DNA of 64,000 nt from Nocardioides seonyuensis (GCF_004683965.1 NZ_CP038436.1:2418001-2482000); one strand, 5' to 3'. Counted from the stretch's first letter, positions 1 through 7,756 are shown. The notes: generated from the letters alone by a model not told the origin. Numbers and translations are program-made.

Positions 1-576
1 GTGTTTCATTCGGAGGCGGACTTCCAGTTCGAGTTCGCCCGGGCGGTGGTGGCGCTGGATGACTCGATCGACATCCGGTTGGAGGTGCCCAAGCGCACTG
101 AGACCGCGCGCACGTACGTCGACTTGGTGTGCGTGGGCGACCGGACCAGTTTGATCGAGTTCAAGTACGTCACCCGGTCGTGGCAGGGGCACGATGGTCG
201 TACCCCCGAGAAGTTTGATCTGCGCAGTCACGAGGCCCTCGATCTTGCACGGCTCCACTTCATCCATGACGTGACCCGGTTGGAGGGCTGGGTGGCCACG
301 GACGCGAACACCGACGGGTTCGCGGTGTTCCTGACCAACGACAGCCGACTGTGGGGGCGGCCAAGCACCTCCCGGGTGACGCGGGACCAAGCGTTTCGGC
401 TGCACCAGGACCGGACGTTGTCGGGCGACCTGCGCTGGGGCACCCCAGAGAAGCGATACCCGAGGAACGACCGACCGTTGCGCGGGACTTACACCGCCGA
501 TTGGTGCGACTACGGGACGCTCGATGACAAGCCGGGCGGGACTCTGCGGTGGATGGGCTGGCACGTCACTTCCTGA
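1..576 (+). CDS. PD-(D/E)XK nuclease-like protein
   Basis: This 191-residue protein has the core of a PD-(D/E)XK nuclease fold. D41 begins a hydrophobic strand (YVDLVCVG), a turn follows, and the next strand ends in I-E53-F-K55, giving the D...ExK triad. Restriction-enzyme-like hypothetical proteins of this type often continue with a region resembling the FDLRSHEALDLARLHFIHDV stretch seen here. The frame opens with GTG at base 1, so the true start may lie outside the window. The gene faces the Tni-type operon and stops 20 bp from it. It could be a TnsA-like end-cleaving partner, a defence nuclease cargo gene, or unrelated. The fold is fairly secure; the role is not known. Confidence 0.55.
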   Translation: MFHSEADFQFEFARAVVALDDSIDIRLEVPKRTETARTYVDLVCVGDRTSLIEFKYVTRSWQGHDGRTPEKFDLRSHEALDLARLHFIHDVTRLEGWVATDANTDGFAVFLTNDSRLWGRPSTSRVTRDQAFRLHQDRTLSGDLRWGTPEKRYPRNDRPLRGTYTADWCDYGTLDDKPGGTLRWMGWHVTS

Positions 577-596
577 CGCCACCACGTGGAGTGTGG

Positions 597-1298
597 CTAT
601 TGGTCGTGCTTTATGTTGACCGGGTTCAGGGACTCCAGTACGTCGGCTGACGGGACGTAGTGCCGGTTCGCGTCTTCGACGAGCACTCCGGCCTTGAGGA
701 GGGTGGCGATGTTGACGCGGTCAGGGTTGGACAGGCTGTGCGGACTGATTGGTGTGCGCGCCGCTCGATACAGGATCTTCGTGCGAGCCGGGGTGACGAG
801 TCGTTGGGTGCCTTTCGTGCGTGGGTGGCGGCGGACCTTCAGTTCGGCGTCGGTGTGAAGGTCGTCTTCGGGTCGGATGGACATGAGCCCGGAGTTACGG
901 AACACGGTCATCCCCGCAGGGGCGAGCAGGCGAGTGAGGTCGTCTGCCGCCTGGTGGACTCGGGTTGGGGACCAGTCCAGGGCGTCTGCGAGTGCGGTGA
1001 CAGGGGTGGCTTGCCCGAGTGCGTTGAGAAGAGCGCCGAGCCGTGCGTGGTCGGGCGACGGGTCCGGTGCTGGCGTGTTGTCGAGGTCGTCGGTGAACAG
1101 GTGCCCTATGGGGACCTGCAGGCGGTCGGCGAGTCGAACGAGCGCGGCAACGGACAGGGTGCTGAGTGTGGGGTCGTCGCTGGTTTCGAGGCGGTTGAGG
1201 ACGCCAATCTCGATGCCGCAGTCGCGAGCGAGTTGCCGCACGGCGAGGCCTCGGGAGAGGCGCAGGGTGATGAGGCGCTGCTGGTCGATGGCGGTCAT
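597..1298 (-). CDS. XRE-type HTH regulator, last gene of Tni-like operon
   Basis: The 233-residue protein starts with a lambda-repressor-like helix-turn-helix: residues 5-60 contain the RLSRGLAVRQLARDCGI and VLNRLETSDDPTLSTLSV segments, followed by LVRLADRLQVPIGHLF, a standard XRE ending. The middle (about 85-140) looks like a second winged-helix module (ALADALDWSPTRVHQAADDL). The ATG overlaps the TGA of the upstream gene by 4 bp (ATGA), so it is translationally coupled to the transposition genes. It may repress the operon or supply target-site DNA recognition. No family member with known function was recognised. Confidence 0.6.
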   Translation of the reverse strand: MTAIDQQRLITLRLSRGLAVRQLARDCGIEIGVLNRLETSDDPTLSTLSVAALVRLADRLQVPIGHLFTDDLDNTPAPDPSPDHARLGALLNALGQATPVTALADALDWSPTRVHQAADDLTRLLAPAGMTVFRNSGLMSIRPEDDLHTDAELKVRRHPRTKGTQRLVTPARTKILYRAARTPISPHSLSNPDRVNIATLLKAGVLVEDANRHYVPSADVLESLNPVNIKHDQ

Positions 1299-2527
1299 GC
1301 GAGGCGCTCCAGTTTCACGATGCTGGTGGGGACGCGACGGCTGGCGATGCTGTGAGTCTCATTCAGGACGGCCTCGCCGATGTTGAGGTCGAGGTCAACG
1401 GCGGCCTGTCGTAGGTCGAGCAGGACACGCCGGTGGTTGCCCGGGAACGCCGGATCATCTGGTGCGGCCCCTTCCACGGCGCGGGCGAGCAGGACCGCGC
1501 GGAGGAAGGGCGCTGCTTCCACGGGGACGTGCCGTCCGGCGATGGGGTGGCGCGGGTCGTTGTGCCATTGAGCGAGGTCGTCAACCGTGGTGGCGCGGAT
1601 GGCTTCTGGGGTGGCTTCGCCCAAGTAGAGCGCGACGGTGCCTGCGCGGGTGGGTTCGTAGTAGGCGCGCAGTCGGTCGTAGAGGTCGGGGGTGGTCTTG
1701 GAGGGTGGGAACCGGATGAGGCCGTTGCGGAGTTCGCGTTCGTCGATGTCAAGGAACCAGCCGTGCTGGTGGTAGGCGGCTTGGGCGGCTCGGGTGACGA
1801 CGGTGACCTTGTCGAAGGTGGTCTGCTCCTCGATGAGTGTCTTGATGGAGTCGTGGGCAAGCGCAACCGTCAGGTTCTGCCGGGCGGTGTCGAGCGTGCG
1901 GAGCCAATCGGTGAGGCGCTGCATAGTGGAGCAGTACAGGTCGTGCACGGGCGCGAACTCGTCAGGGCGCAGTTGCCGCTTGGCAGTGGCGTAGAACGCC
2001 CAGTACTCGATGGCGGGGAGTGTCGGTTCGGCCTTGTGCCAACCTCCCACCGTGCGGATGGGGGTGATCGGAGCCTCGGCGGAGTGGGTGGCTGGAAGAG
2101 CGGGCCAGTCGACAAGGGTTGGGGCCGCCGACGCGAGGTCGCGGTACAGGCGGGTGGCATAGCCGTGATCGGTGGCGAACAAGATGTTCGTTGCGGTCGG
2201 TTGGGCCATCTCCACCAGGGCAAGCAAGTCTTCGACGGGTGTGCGCTGGCACGCGGCGACGACGAGCAGGCGAGTGCGGTGTGCGTTGAGCCAGATGGGC
2301 AGGACCTCGGCGATGCCAGTGGTGTTGCGTGGCTTGCCGGTGACGTCATCGCGTTTCCCGAGCGCGGACAGGACGTCGCTGGCGATGCCCGCCTTTCCGG
2401 TGCGGTCATGCGTGGGCACGAACACTACTGTCGACAGGTCCGTGGTAGCGATGCGTCCGATGTCTGTGACTGGCGCACCGGCCGGGGACTCGGTGACCAT
2501 CACCGGATGGTCGAGGGGAGTGTTCAC
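1295..2527 (-). CDS. TniB-like pseudo-ATPase with novel C-terminal module
   Basis: This 410-residue protein lies between tniB and the XRE gene, starts with GTG and overlaps the tniB stop (GTGA). No named family was recognised. Its first 145 residues line up by eye with the TniB ATPase core: a degenerate P-loop (THDRTGKAG, 39-47) where TniB has GPVGVGKTT, a hydrophobic strand ending in VVAACQ (89-94) where TniB has the Walker B LLIDDA, and ILFATDHGYATRLYRDL (115-131) matching TniB's sensor strand and the following helix. The Walker B acidic residues are missing, so ATP hydrolysis is unlikely. The remaining roughly 260 residues are unrecognised and have no zinc-finger cysteines, so this is not TniQ. 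Its position suggests a target-selection or accessory subunit; that is inference. Confidence 0.5.
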   Translation of the reverse strand: MNTPLDHPVMVTESPAGAPVTDIGRIATTDLSTVVFVPTHDRTGKAGIASDVLSALGKRDDVTGKPRNTTGIAEVLPIWLNAHRTRLLVVAACQRTPVEDLLALVEMAQPTATNILFATDHGYATRLYRDLASAAPTLVDWPALPATHSAEAPITPIRTVGGWHKAEPTLPAIEYWAFYATAKRQLRPDEFAPVHDLYCSTMQRLTDWLRTLDTARQNLTVALAHDSIKTLIEEQTTFDKVTVVTRAAQAAYHQHGWFLDIDERELRNGLIRFPPSKTTPDLYDRLRAYYEPTRAGTVALYLGEATPEAIRATTVDDLAQWHNDPRHPIAGRHVPVEAAPFLRAVLLARAVEGAAPDDPAFPGNHRRVLLDLRQAAVDLDLNIGEAVLNETHSIASRRVPTSIVKLERLA

Positions 2528-3375
2528 TGGGAACCTCGCGGCATCATCCCGAGCAGGTCGGTGACCTCGTCATCGGTCAGGGGGCGGGGGGTGGTGTCGC
2601 CGCCCCGGAAGATGGTCATGAGGTCGAAGAACTGAGCCCAACGACGGATCTCGCCGCGGAAGTAGCGGGTGTCGATGGCCTTGATGGTGGCAGCGTCGGT
2701 GCCAGCGATCGCCGGTTCCATGGCGAGAACTGCCTCGACCAGCGGCTTGCCTGCCAGTGGCGCTGCCGCGTACCTAGTGCCTGCGCGGGAGAGGAGTTCG
2801 GGCAGGGTTTGGCTGAGGTGACGTTCGAGGTTGTTCCCGCACAGCACGATGGGGGTTCCGACACCACGTGCGGTGTGGATGCGGTTCCAGATGCTGAGGA
2901 TGGGCGCGAGCCCTTTGAGCCCGACGTGGTGTGCGTCGTCGATGAGCAGCGTCATCTGTTTGCGGTTGAGGGTGTCGAGGATGTCGTCGCGAATCTGGGC
3001 GGCGGTGCCGACGCCGCGGGTGCCGGTCATTGCGGTCCAGATGGCGTCCATCTGATCGCGTGAGGTGCTGGTGCCGAACATGTTGACGTAGACGGCGTCG
3101 GCTCCGATGCCTCTGGCGGCTTCAACCACAGCGGTGGTCTTGCCGACGCCGACGGGGCCGTCGATGAGGCAGCAGCCGCCGGTGCGGATCGTCAACTGCA
3201 CAACGACACCGACGCCCTTGACGATGTTCGTCGGGACGTAGCGGGTGGGCCGCACGGGCAGAGTCCCACCGATGTTCACCACCGTCGAACCTGGGCTCGC
3301 CGCACTCGACTGGCCGGTCGAGTGCGCTGTTGCGTCCGGGGTTGCTGTGTCTGGCAGGTCGGTGGTGGCCGTCAT
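2524..3375 (-). CDS. tniB: TniB/TnsC-type AAA+ transposition ATPase
   Basis: This 283-residue AAA+ protein has Walker A GPVGVGKTT (73-81), Walker B LLIDDAHH (143-150) and a sensor-1 strand IVLCGNN (176-182), the pattern of TniB/TnsC/IstB-type ATPases that license target DNA for a DDE transposase. The longer open frame extends upstream, but the ATG at 3375 is preferred: it overlaps the tniA stop as ATGA and gives the usual TniB length. The first 45 residues are Ser/Thr/Ala-rich and probably disordered. The C-terminus overlaps the next gene by 4 bp. The family assignment is strong; the symbol is by family, not by experiment. Confidence 0.85.
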   Translation of the reverse strand: MTATTDLPDTATPDATAHSTGQSSAASPGSTVVNIGGTLPVRPTRYVPTNIVKGVGVVVQLTIRTGGCCLIDGPVGVGKTTAVVEAARGIGADAVYVNMFGTSTSRDQMDAIWTAMTGTRGVGTAAQIRDDILDTLNRKQMTLLIDDAHHVGLKGLAPILSIWNRIHTARGVGTPIVLCGNNLERHLSQTLPELLSRAGTRYAAAPLAGKPLVEAVLAMEPAIAGTDAATIKAIDTRYFRGEIRRWAQFFDLMTIFRGGDTTPRPLTDDEVTDLLGMMPRGSQ

Positions 3376-5030
3376 GCTGCACCTTCTTCGTCTGGGTCGG
3401 GTTGGGGGTTCTGGCTGAGGCGGTCCTCCCACCTTTCGAGGCGGTTGCCGGATAGGGACGAGCCGAGGGTGTCGGAGTAGGCGACGGCGCTGTCGATGAC
3501 GTCGGCGAGGTCTACTCCGTCGGGAATCTCGGGGAGGTCCGGAACGGCGGTCTCGTCCTCGTCGGGGTCGGGCGGAAGGAGTGGCCATTCGGACTCGTCG
3601 ACGCCTTCCTCGCGCAGTCGAGCCCGTTCGTCCTCCACGCGCTGTCGGTCGGCCAGACGGGTGAGTCGTTCGGCTTCGCGGCGCTGCGCGGCGCGAACTG
3701 CCAGAACACCGAGGCGGTGGTGCTCGGACTGCACTGTCGACTTCGAGGCTGTGCATGCCCACTCGTCGCCGACGAACACCTCGATGTGGTGGCGGTCGTG
3801 CTCGTGGTAGCGAATGTTGACTGTGTCGACGTTCTCCTTGCGAAGTCGGGCCAGCGTGGGGTGGCCGTAGATCGCGCCGCGGATCTCGATGCCGTAGTGG
3901 TGGAGTCGTCGGCTGACCCGATGGGACATGGCGTTCACGATCGTGGTTTGGTCGGCGGCGGCGACGGGCTGGTCATCCTCTGCCCATGCCTCCAGTGGAG
4001 TCCGTCCACTGAGAGCGGAGTGGACACGGTTGTTGTACTCGCCGAAGAAGTCGCCCAGTCGCCGATCGAGCGTCTCCAAGGTGAGCAGGGACGTGACCGG
4101 TACGGGTGTGTGAAGAGCCCGACGGGTGTAGTCGTCCTCACCGCCGGGGTGGAACCCCGGAATATCGGGGGCGAAGTCCCGGTCGATGGTGCCGTTCAAG
4201 CGTTCAACGCGCCCGTTCTGCCACGACGAGTACGGCTCGGTGAACTGTCGCCCGATGTCGAGGTTGATCAGGTTCGCTGAGAGCGCCTCAGAGATGTAGT
4301 CACCACCCCTGTCGGTGCGCAGAAACTCGGGCTTGCCGCCCACGAATACGCCCTCGGGTGTGTACCACCCACGGATGCCTTCGGCGAGCAGGTCGATGTT
4401 GTCCTGGCTGTTCGGGGTGTCCGCGGTCAGGAGGTACGCCATCGCCAGGCGCGTCTTGAGGTCCACCAAGACGCTGAGCCATGGCCAGATGGGTTGGGCT
4501 CCCCGTTCGGTGGGCAGCACCCGGATGGGCAACTTCGTGTGGTCGGTGCCGTAGGCGTATCCCCGGTAGGGGACGTGTTCTACGTTGAAGTACTGATGCT
4601 TGACCATTTCCCGGTAGCCGCCGCGTGCACATGCGCGCAACGCCTCCGGCCATTCGTTGACCCTCCGCTGAAACCCCCGAAGGCTGAGACCGTCAGGAAG
4701 AACCCCCGCCATCTTGAGGTCTTCGTAAGCCTTGGCGGCAACGCCTCGGCACTTGAAGTACGCGACCTTGGCGCGGTCCTCGTCGGGTAGACACTTCTTG
4801 TACGTGCTGCCGGGCCGCTGCGCAACGGTCCGGGTCGCCCGGAACTGGCGCAGCATCTTGGACAGGTGGTCAGGATGCACGCCAAGGTGACCTGCGACCT
4901 CGACGAGTACGACGCCCGGGATGTGCCCCAGGTCATCACGAACCCTCGACAGGTGCTCCAACGCTTCGCGGCGCTGCCCGATCGAGGACCGGCTGGTCGA
5001 GCCGGTCATGTGGATAGATGTCACGCTCAT
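3372..5030 (-). CDS. tniA: TniA/TnsB-type DDE transposase
   Basis: This is the DDE transposase of the element (552 residues). An N-terminal helix-turn-helix region (about 25-65) is followed by an rve integrase core with D163 (YGTDHTK), D240 (LRTDRGGDY) and E276 (WQNGRVERLNG); the D240-E276 gap gives the DD(35)E spacing. A Mu-transposase-type beta-barrel region follows, ending in an acidic tail (DPDEDE, DPDEEGAA) that in this family usually contacts the TniB partner. A GTG at 5036 is possible, but the ATG at 5030 sits better behind an AGGAGGAG ribosome site. The gene is first in a four-gene overlapping operon. Only 83 bp separate it from the IS3 copy, so its native promoter and transposon end may be displaced. 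Confidence 0.88.
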   Translation of the reverse strand: MSVTSIHMTGSTSRSSIGQRREALEHLSRVRDDLGHIPGVVLVEVAGHLGVHPDHLSKMLRQFRATRTVAQRPGSTYKKCLPDEDRAKVAYFKCRGVAAKAYEDLKMAGVLPDGLSLRGFQRRVNEWPEALRACARGGYREMVKHQYFNVEHVPYRGYAYGTDHTKLPIRVLPTERGAQPIWPWLSVLVDLKTRLAMAYLLTADTPNSQDNIDLLAEGIRGWYTPEGVFVGGKPEFLRTDRGGDYISEALSANLINLDIGRQFTEPYSSWQNGRVERLNGTIDRDFAPDIPGFHPGGEDDYTRRALHTPVPVTSLLTLETLDRRLGDFFGEYNNRVHSALSGRTPLEAWAEDDQPVAAADQTTIVNAMSHRVSRRLHHYGIEIRGAIYGHPTLARLRKENVDTVNIRYHEHDRHHIEVFVGDEWACTASKSTVQSEHHRLGVLAVRAAQRREAERLTRLADRQRVEDERARLREEGVDESEWPLLPPDPDEDETAVPDLPEIPDGVDLADVIDSAVAYSDTLGSSLSGNRLERWEDRLSQNPQPDPDEEGAA

Positions 5031-5113
5031 GCCCACTCCTCCTCGCGTGCGCGACCAGTGACTGGGGATGCCTCGTCCAACTCCGCCGGGTGTGGGGTGG
5101 TGGCCGGGTCTAC
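5031..5113. promoter_or_regulatory. Short leader between tniA and the IS3 element
   Basis: This 83 bp interval carries the tniA ribosome site (AGGAGGAG on the minus strand, 5037-5044) and little else recognisable. No transposase-binding repeats like those near 7.7 kb are visible. Either the tniA promoter lies inside the IS3 copy, or the native upstream DNA was lost when the IS arrived. Confidence 0.35.
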
Positions 5114-5142
5114 TGTCGCGTGCCGGGTCTGATGGAGGCTCT
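5114..5142 (+). repeat. IS3 left inverted repeat
   Basis: This 29 bp terminal repeat reads TGTCGCGTGCCGGGT, then 4 mismatched bases, then TGGAGGCTCT. It pairs with 6417-6445 on the opposite strand. Confidence 0.88.
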
Positions 5143-5165
5143 CATTCCACGGAAGGATGAGAGTC

Positions 5166-5486
5166 ATGGCAGCACCGAGGAAGTACCCCGAGGAGCTTCG
5201 GGAGCGGGCGATCCGGATGGCGGTCGATCTGCGGCGTGACCCCGCGACCAGGAGCGGCGCGTTGCGTCGGGTGGGTGAGCAGCTCGGGATCAACCCCGAG
5301 ACGCTGCGCAACTGGGTCCAGCAGACCGAGATCGACGAAGGTCATCGCCCCGGTGTGACCAGTGATGAGGCGAAGCGGATCGCCGAGCTCGAGCGTGAGG
5401 TCAAGGAATTACGACGGGCGAACGAGATCCTGCGGACGGCGTCGGCTTTTTTCGCCGCGGCGGAGCTCGACCGCAAGCTGAAGTGA
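5166..5486 (+). CDS. IS3-family transposase OrfA
   Basis: This 106-residue DNA-binding subunit of the IS3 transposase has the typical MAAPRKYPEELRERAI start, a helix-turn-helix (VGEQLGINPETLRNWVQQ) and a C-terminal leucine-zipper helix (IAELEREVKELRRANEIL). The ATG at 5166 is preferred over the one at 5157 because the GGAAGG ribosome site ends directly at 5157, leaving it no spacing. A -1 slippery heptamer near its 3' end would allow an OrfAB fusion. The length is normal and the gene looks intact. Confidence 0.9.
   Translation: MAAPRKYPEELRERAIRMAVDLRRDPATRSGALRRVGEQLGINPETLRNWVQQTEIDEGHRPGVTSDEAKRIAELEREVKELRRANEILRTASAFFAAAELDRKLK
5447..5453 (+). promoter_or_regulatory. Programmed -1 frameshift heptamer (T TTT TTC)
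   Basis: The orfA codons read GCT TTT TTC here, so the heptamer TTTTTTC is in the X XXY YYZ phase needed for tandem -1 slippage. orfB lies in the -1 frame. IS3 elements make their active transposase by this kind of fusion. No stimulatory stem was assessed. Confidence 0.7.
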
Positions 5487-6430
5487 CCACCGCGGTGCTG
5501 GTCGACTATATCGACCAGCACCGCGACCAGTTCGGGGTCGAGCCGATCTGCACCGTCCTGCGCAAGGCCGGGACGCCGATCGCCCCGAGCACCTACTACG
5601 CCGCCAAGACCAGGCCACCGTCCGCGCGGGCGGTGGCCGACCAGGGTCACCTGGAGGTGATCCGGCAGGTGCACGCCGACAACTACGGCGTCTACGGGGT
5701 CCGCAAGATGCACGCCGAGCTGAACCGGCGCGACCACCGGATCGCCAGATGCACCGTGCACCGGCTGATGCGCGGCGACGGGCTACGTGGGATCAGTCGG
5801 GCCAAGGGCCCCAGGACCACCGTGCCGGGTGCCGGCCCGGACACCCGGCCGGACCTGCTGGACCGCGACTTCAAGGCGCCGGCACCGAACCGGGTCTGGG
5901 TCGCCGACATCACCTACTGCCGCACCTTCGCCGGCTGGGTCTACGCCGCGTTCGTCATCGACGTCTTCTCCCGCCGCGTGGTCGGGTGGCAACTCTCGAA
6001 GAGCCTGCGCACCGACCTGGCCCTGGACGCCCTCGAGATGGGGCTGTGGACCCGTCAGCACGCCGGCCAGGACACCACCGGGGTGATTGCGCATTCGGAC
6101 AAGGGAGTCCAGTACCTCGCCGTGCGCTACACCCAGCGGCTGGCCGAAGCCGGGGCCGTCGCGTCGGTCGGATCCACCGGCGACTCTTACGACAACGCCC
6201 TGGCCGAGGCGTTCAACTCGCTGTTCAAGGCCGAACTGGTCCGCAACAAGGGCCCGTGGAAGAACATCGACGACCTCGAGATCGCGGTCGCGGAGTACAT
6301 CGACTGGTTCAACCACCGACGTCTGCACGGCGAGATCGGACTCGTTCCTCCGGTCGAGTTCGAGGAGCAACACGACAGGCACAACCCCGCACCGGCTACC
6401 GTCGGCGCGTTAGTTCAGAGCCTCCACTGA
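5483..6430 (+). CDS. IS3-family transposase OrfB
   Basis: This 315-residue catalytic subunit has an HTH_21 region (YGVYGVRKMHAELNRR, 68-83) followed by the rve core with D142 (VADITY), D206 (HSDKGVQY) and E242 (NALAEAFNSL), a DD(35)E triad complete for activity. The GTG start overlaps the orfA stop (GTGA), giving a separate OrfB as well as a frameshift fusion. The C-terminus has the usual WFNHRRLHGEIGLVPPVEFE motif. The stop lies inside the right inverted repeat, as is common in compact IS elements. Confidence 0.92.
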   Translation: MTTAVLVDYIDQHRDQFGVEPICTVLRKAGTPIAPSTYYAAKTRPPSARAVADQGHLEVIRQVHADNYGVYGVRKMHAELNRRDHRIARCTVHRLMRGDGLRGISRAKGPRTTVPGAGPDTRPDLLDRDFKAPAPNRVWVADITYCRTFAGWVYAAFVIDVFSRRVVGWQLSKSLRTDLALDALEMGLWTRQHAGQDTTGVIAHSDKGVQYLAVRYTQRLAEAGAVASVGSTGDSYDNALAEAFNSLFKAELVRNKGPWKNIDDLEIAVAEYIDWFNHRRLHGEIGLVPPVEFEEQHDRHNPAPATVGALVQSLH

Positions 6431-7056
6431 ACCCGGCACGCGACATTCTGCTCCTCACCCTTTGCCCACCGTCGGTGAGCAGGCACCACTCGACGGCGAA
6501 CGAAACTCATGAACGTGGCGCTCGATCTAGCGTCGGTCGCGAGGGGTGTCGAGGTCTCGTGCAATCGCTGCCACAGCGTGTCGTCAGGCACCCGCCATGA
6601 CAAGAGTTCTGTTACGACGGACAGTACGAATTGCTCGGCGCGGTCAAGTAGACCCCCATCGAGCAGCCTTCGCACCTCCAAGATGAACTCGTCGTCCCAC
6701 GGCAGGTGACCTCCGTCGCTCCCTCGCAGACGGGCAACGTGCCACTGGGATAAGGCTGCGACTGCAGCCTGCTCCCGCGCAACTCGATCCCGCTCCCGCG
6801 CCTGCCGCGCCAGCCCGGCAGCCGACTTGGCCAACCGCGCCTCGGAGCGCGCCCGCTGCGCTGCGCCCTTCGCCTCCTGTGTCTGTGGCGCAGCCGCCGC
6901 CTTCGGCGCCGCACGCCTCTTCCGTGAGACCCGAGCCTGCCTGAGGGCATCGACCCTGGCCTGCTCTTCGGCGCTCAATGGCGGCTTTGTCTCGCGACGA
7001 TTGCGTCCCACCCCGCCATCATCCACGAGACAACGCCCGCGCGTGGTCAGTGACAA
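6415..7056 (-). CDS. Hypothetical protein, 3' end replaced by IS3
   Basis: No family was recognised. The N-terminal half is highly charged and Ala/Arg-rich (AEEQARVDALRQARVSRKRR; ARLAKSAAGLARQARERDR), probably helical or disordered. The second half (WDDEFILEVRRLL onward) looks globular. The last ten residues (VACRVQWRL region) are encoded by the IS3 right inverted repeat, so the original C-terminus has been lost. The start is uncertain: TTG 7056 gives the longest form, while GTG 7026 or 7011 are alternatives without a clear ribosome site. The DNA is visibly less GC-rich than core genes. Confidence 0.45.
   Translation of the reverse strand: MSLTTRGRCLVDDGGVGRNRRETKPPLSAEEQARVDALRQARVSRKRRAAPKAAAAPQTQEAKGAAQRARSEARLAKSAAGLARQARERDRVAREQAAVAALSQWHVARLRGSDGGHLPWDDEFILEVRRLLDGGLLDRAEQFVLSVVTELLSWRVPDDTLWQRLHETSTPLATDARSSATFMSFVRRRVVPAHRRWAKGEEQNVACRVQWRL
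6417..6445 (-). repeat. IS3 right inverted repeat
   Basis: This is the right end of the IS. Read on the minus strand it starts TGTCGCGTGCCGGGT and matches the left end at 25 of 29 positions. The last codons of the neighbouring minus-strand gene lie in it. Confidence 0.88.
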
Positions 7057-7223
7057 GAGGCGGGCCGCTGCAAGTCGCGATAACCCGCCAACGCTGCCTC
7101 ATTCCACCGCAACCCCTTAGGGTCACGCGTTCTGCCGTTTTTGCACCGGCAGGCTCTCGCGTCACTACGGTACGAAACATGCGCGTCCCTCAACTTCGAC
7201 ACCCCGCTCGGTTGCGCATCCGC

Positions 7224-7574
7224 ATGAAGCGCTTGGCGGCGTCGGTCGCCGCGCTCGGCGCAGTGGCGTCGATATCCGGGTGCGCCGTGTCCGAGCGCGA
7301 TCAGTTCGAGTACGACGGCGTGGACGACGAGACGGCTCAAACCCTCTACCTTCAGGACCAACTACTCCTCATGAAGTCAGGCACTCTTCGAGGCGAGGAA
7401 TGGACTGTGTGGGTTCTCGGCACCACTGAGCGGATCTGTGAGTCGTTCGATGAGGGTGTCACGCTCAAAGAGATGGCCAGGTTTGCCAAGCGAGAACTGG
7501 GTGTCACAGACGGACGTCAGTTTGTGGGCAACGCAGCGGGCTTCGCGTGCCCCCAGCATTTGAGCAGGTTCTGA
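7224..7574 (+). CDS. DUF732-like lipoprotein
   Basis: This small secreted protein of 116 residues has a lipoprotein signal peptide (MKRLAASVAALGAVASISGC, Cys20 as lipidation site). The mature part ends with a DUF732-like pattern: RICESFDEGVTLKEM, a short helix, FVGNAAGFACPQHL, with paired cysteines that may form a disulfide. DUF732 proteins are small exported actinobacterial proteins of unknown function. An upstream in-frame ATG at 7179 would give a longer basic N-terminus; 7224 gives a canonical signal. It lies inside the accessory region near its presumed right end, so it may be cargo. Confidence 0.6.
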   Translation: MKRLAASVAALGAVASISGCAVSERDQFEYDGVDDETAQTLYLQDQLLLMKSGTLRGEEWTVWVLGTTERICESFDEGVTLKEMARFAKRELGVTDGRQFVGNAAGFACPQHLSRF

Positions 7575-7686
7575 GCGTCTGACCCATCGCCAGGTGCGCC
7601 CGCGCGAGCGTTCTGGCCACGGCGGCCGCTTGACAGGTTTCCTTCGGGTGGCCCCTCCCGTAGACACACTCGGCCCGCAAGGTCAG

Positions 7687-7742
7687 ATCCGACCTGTCGT
7701 CCGATACGCCATCCGACTGTCGTCCGACACTCAACAGGTCGG
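7687..7742. repeat. Candidate Tni-element end: paired direct repeats
   Basis: Two imperfect copies of about 20 bp sit side by side: ATCCGACCTGTCGTCCGATA at 7687 and ATCCGACTGTCGTCCGACAC at 7711. They share TGTCGTCCGA, and the second core (TGTCGTCCGACA) is nearly palindromic. A 9 bp inverted pair flanks the set: CCGACCTGT at 7689-7697 and ACAGGTCGG at 7734-7742. Short direct repeats beginning TGTCG are what Tn7/Tn5053-type transposases bind at element ends. The position, just before a truncated chromosomal gene, fits a right end. This is an inference; no matching left end is in the window. Confidence 0.4.
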
Positions 7743-7756
7743 GGCCCTTCGTATAG

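Larger units (their letters stand above)
5114..6445 (+). mobile_element. IS3-family insertion sequence (1332 bp)
   Basis: The element is bounded by 29 bp imperfect inverted repeats (25/29 identical) starting TGTCGCGTGCCGGGT and contains overlapping orfA and orfB genes of the IS3 family with intact catalytic residues. The termini follow the TG...CA rule. The bases outside (ctac on the left, ttct on the right) do not form a target duplication, so the copy may have recombined or mediated an adjacent deletion. It sits 83 bp upstream of tniA and truncates the gene on its right. Confidence 0.9.

Noticed and set aside
1295..2527. The 410-residue protein as TniQ
   Set aside because: No zinc-ligand cysteines or the usual N-terminal TniQ pattern are present, and its N-terminus resembles a TniB core instead.
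5110..6449. A target-site duplication around the IS3 copy
   Set aside because: The three to five bases outside the ends (…ctac and ttct…) do not match in direct orientation.
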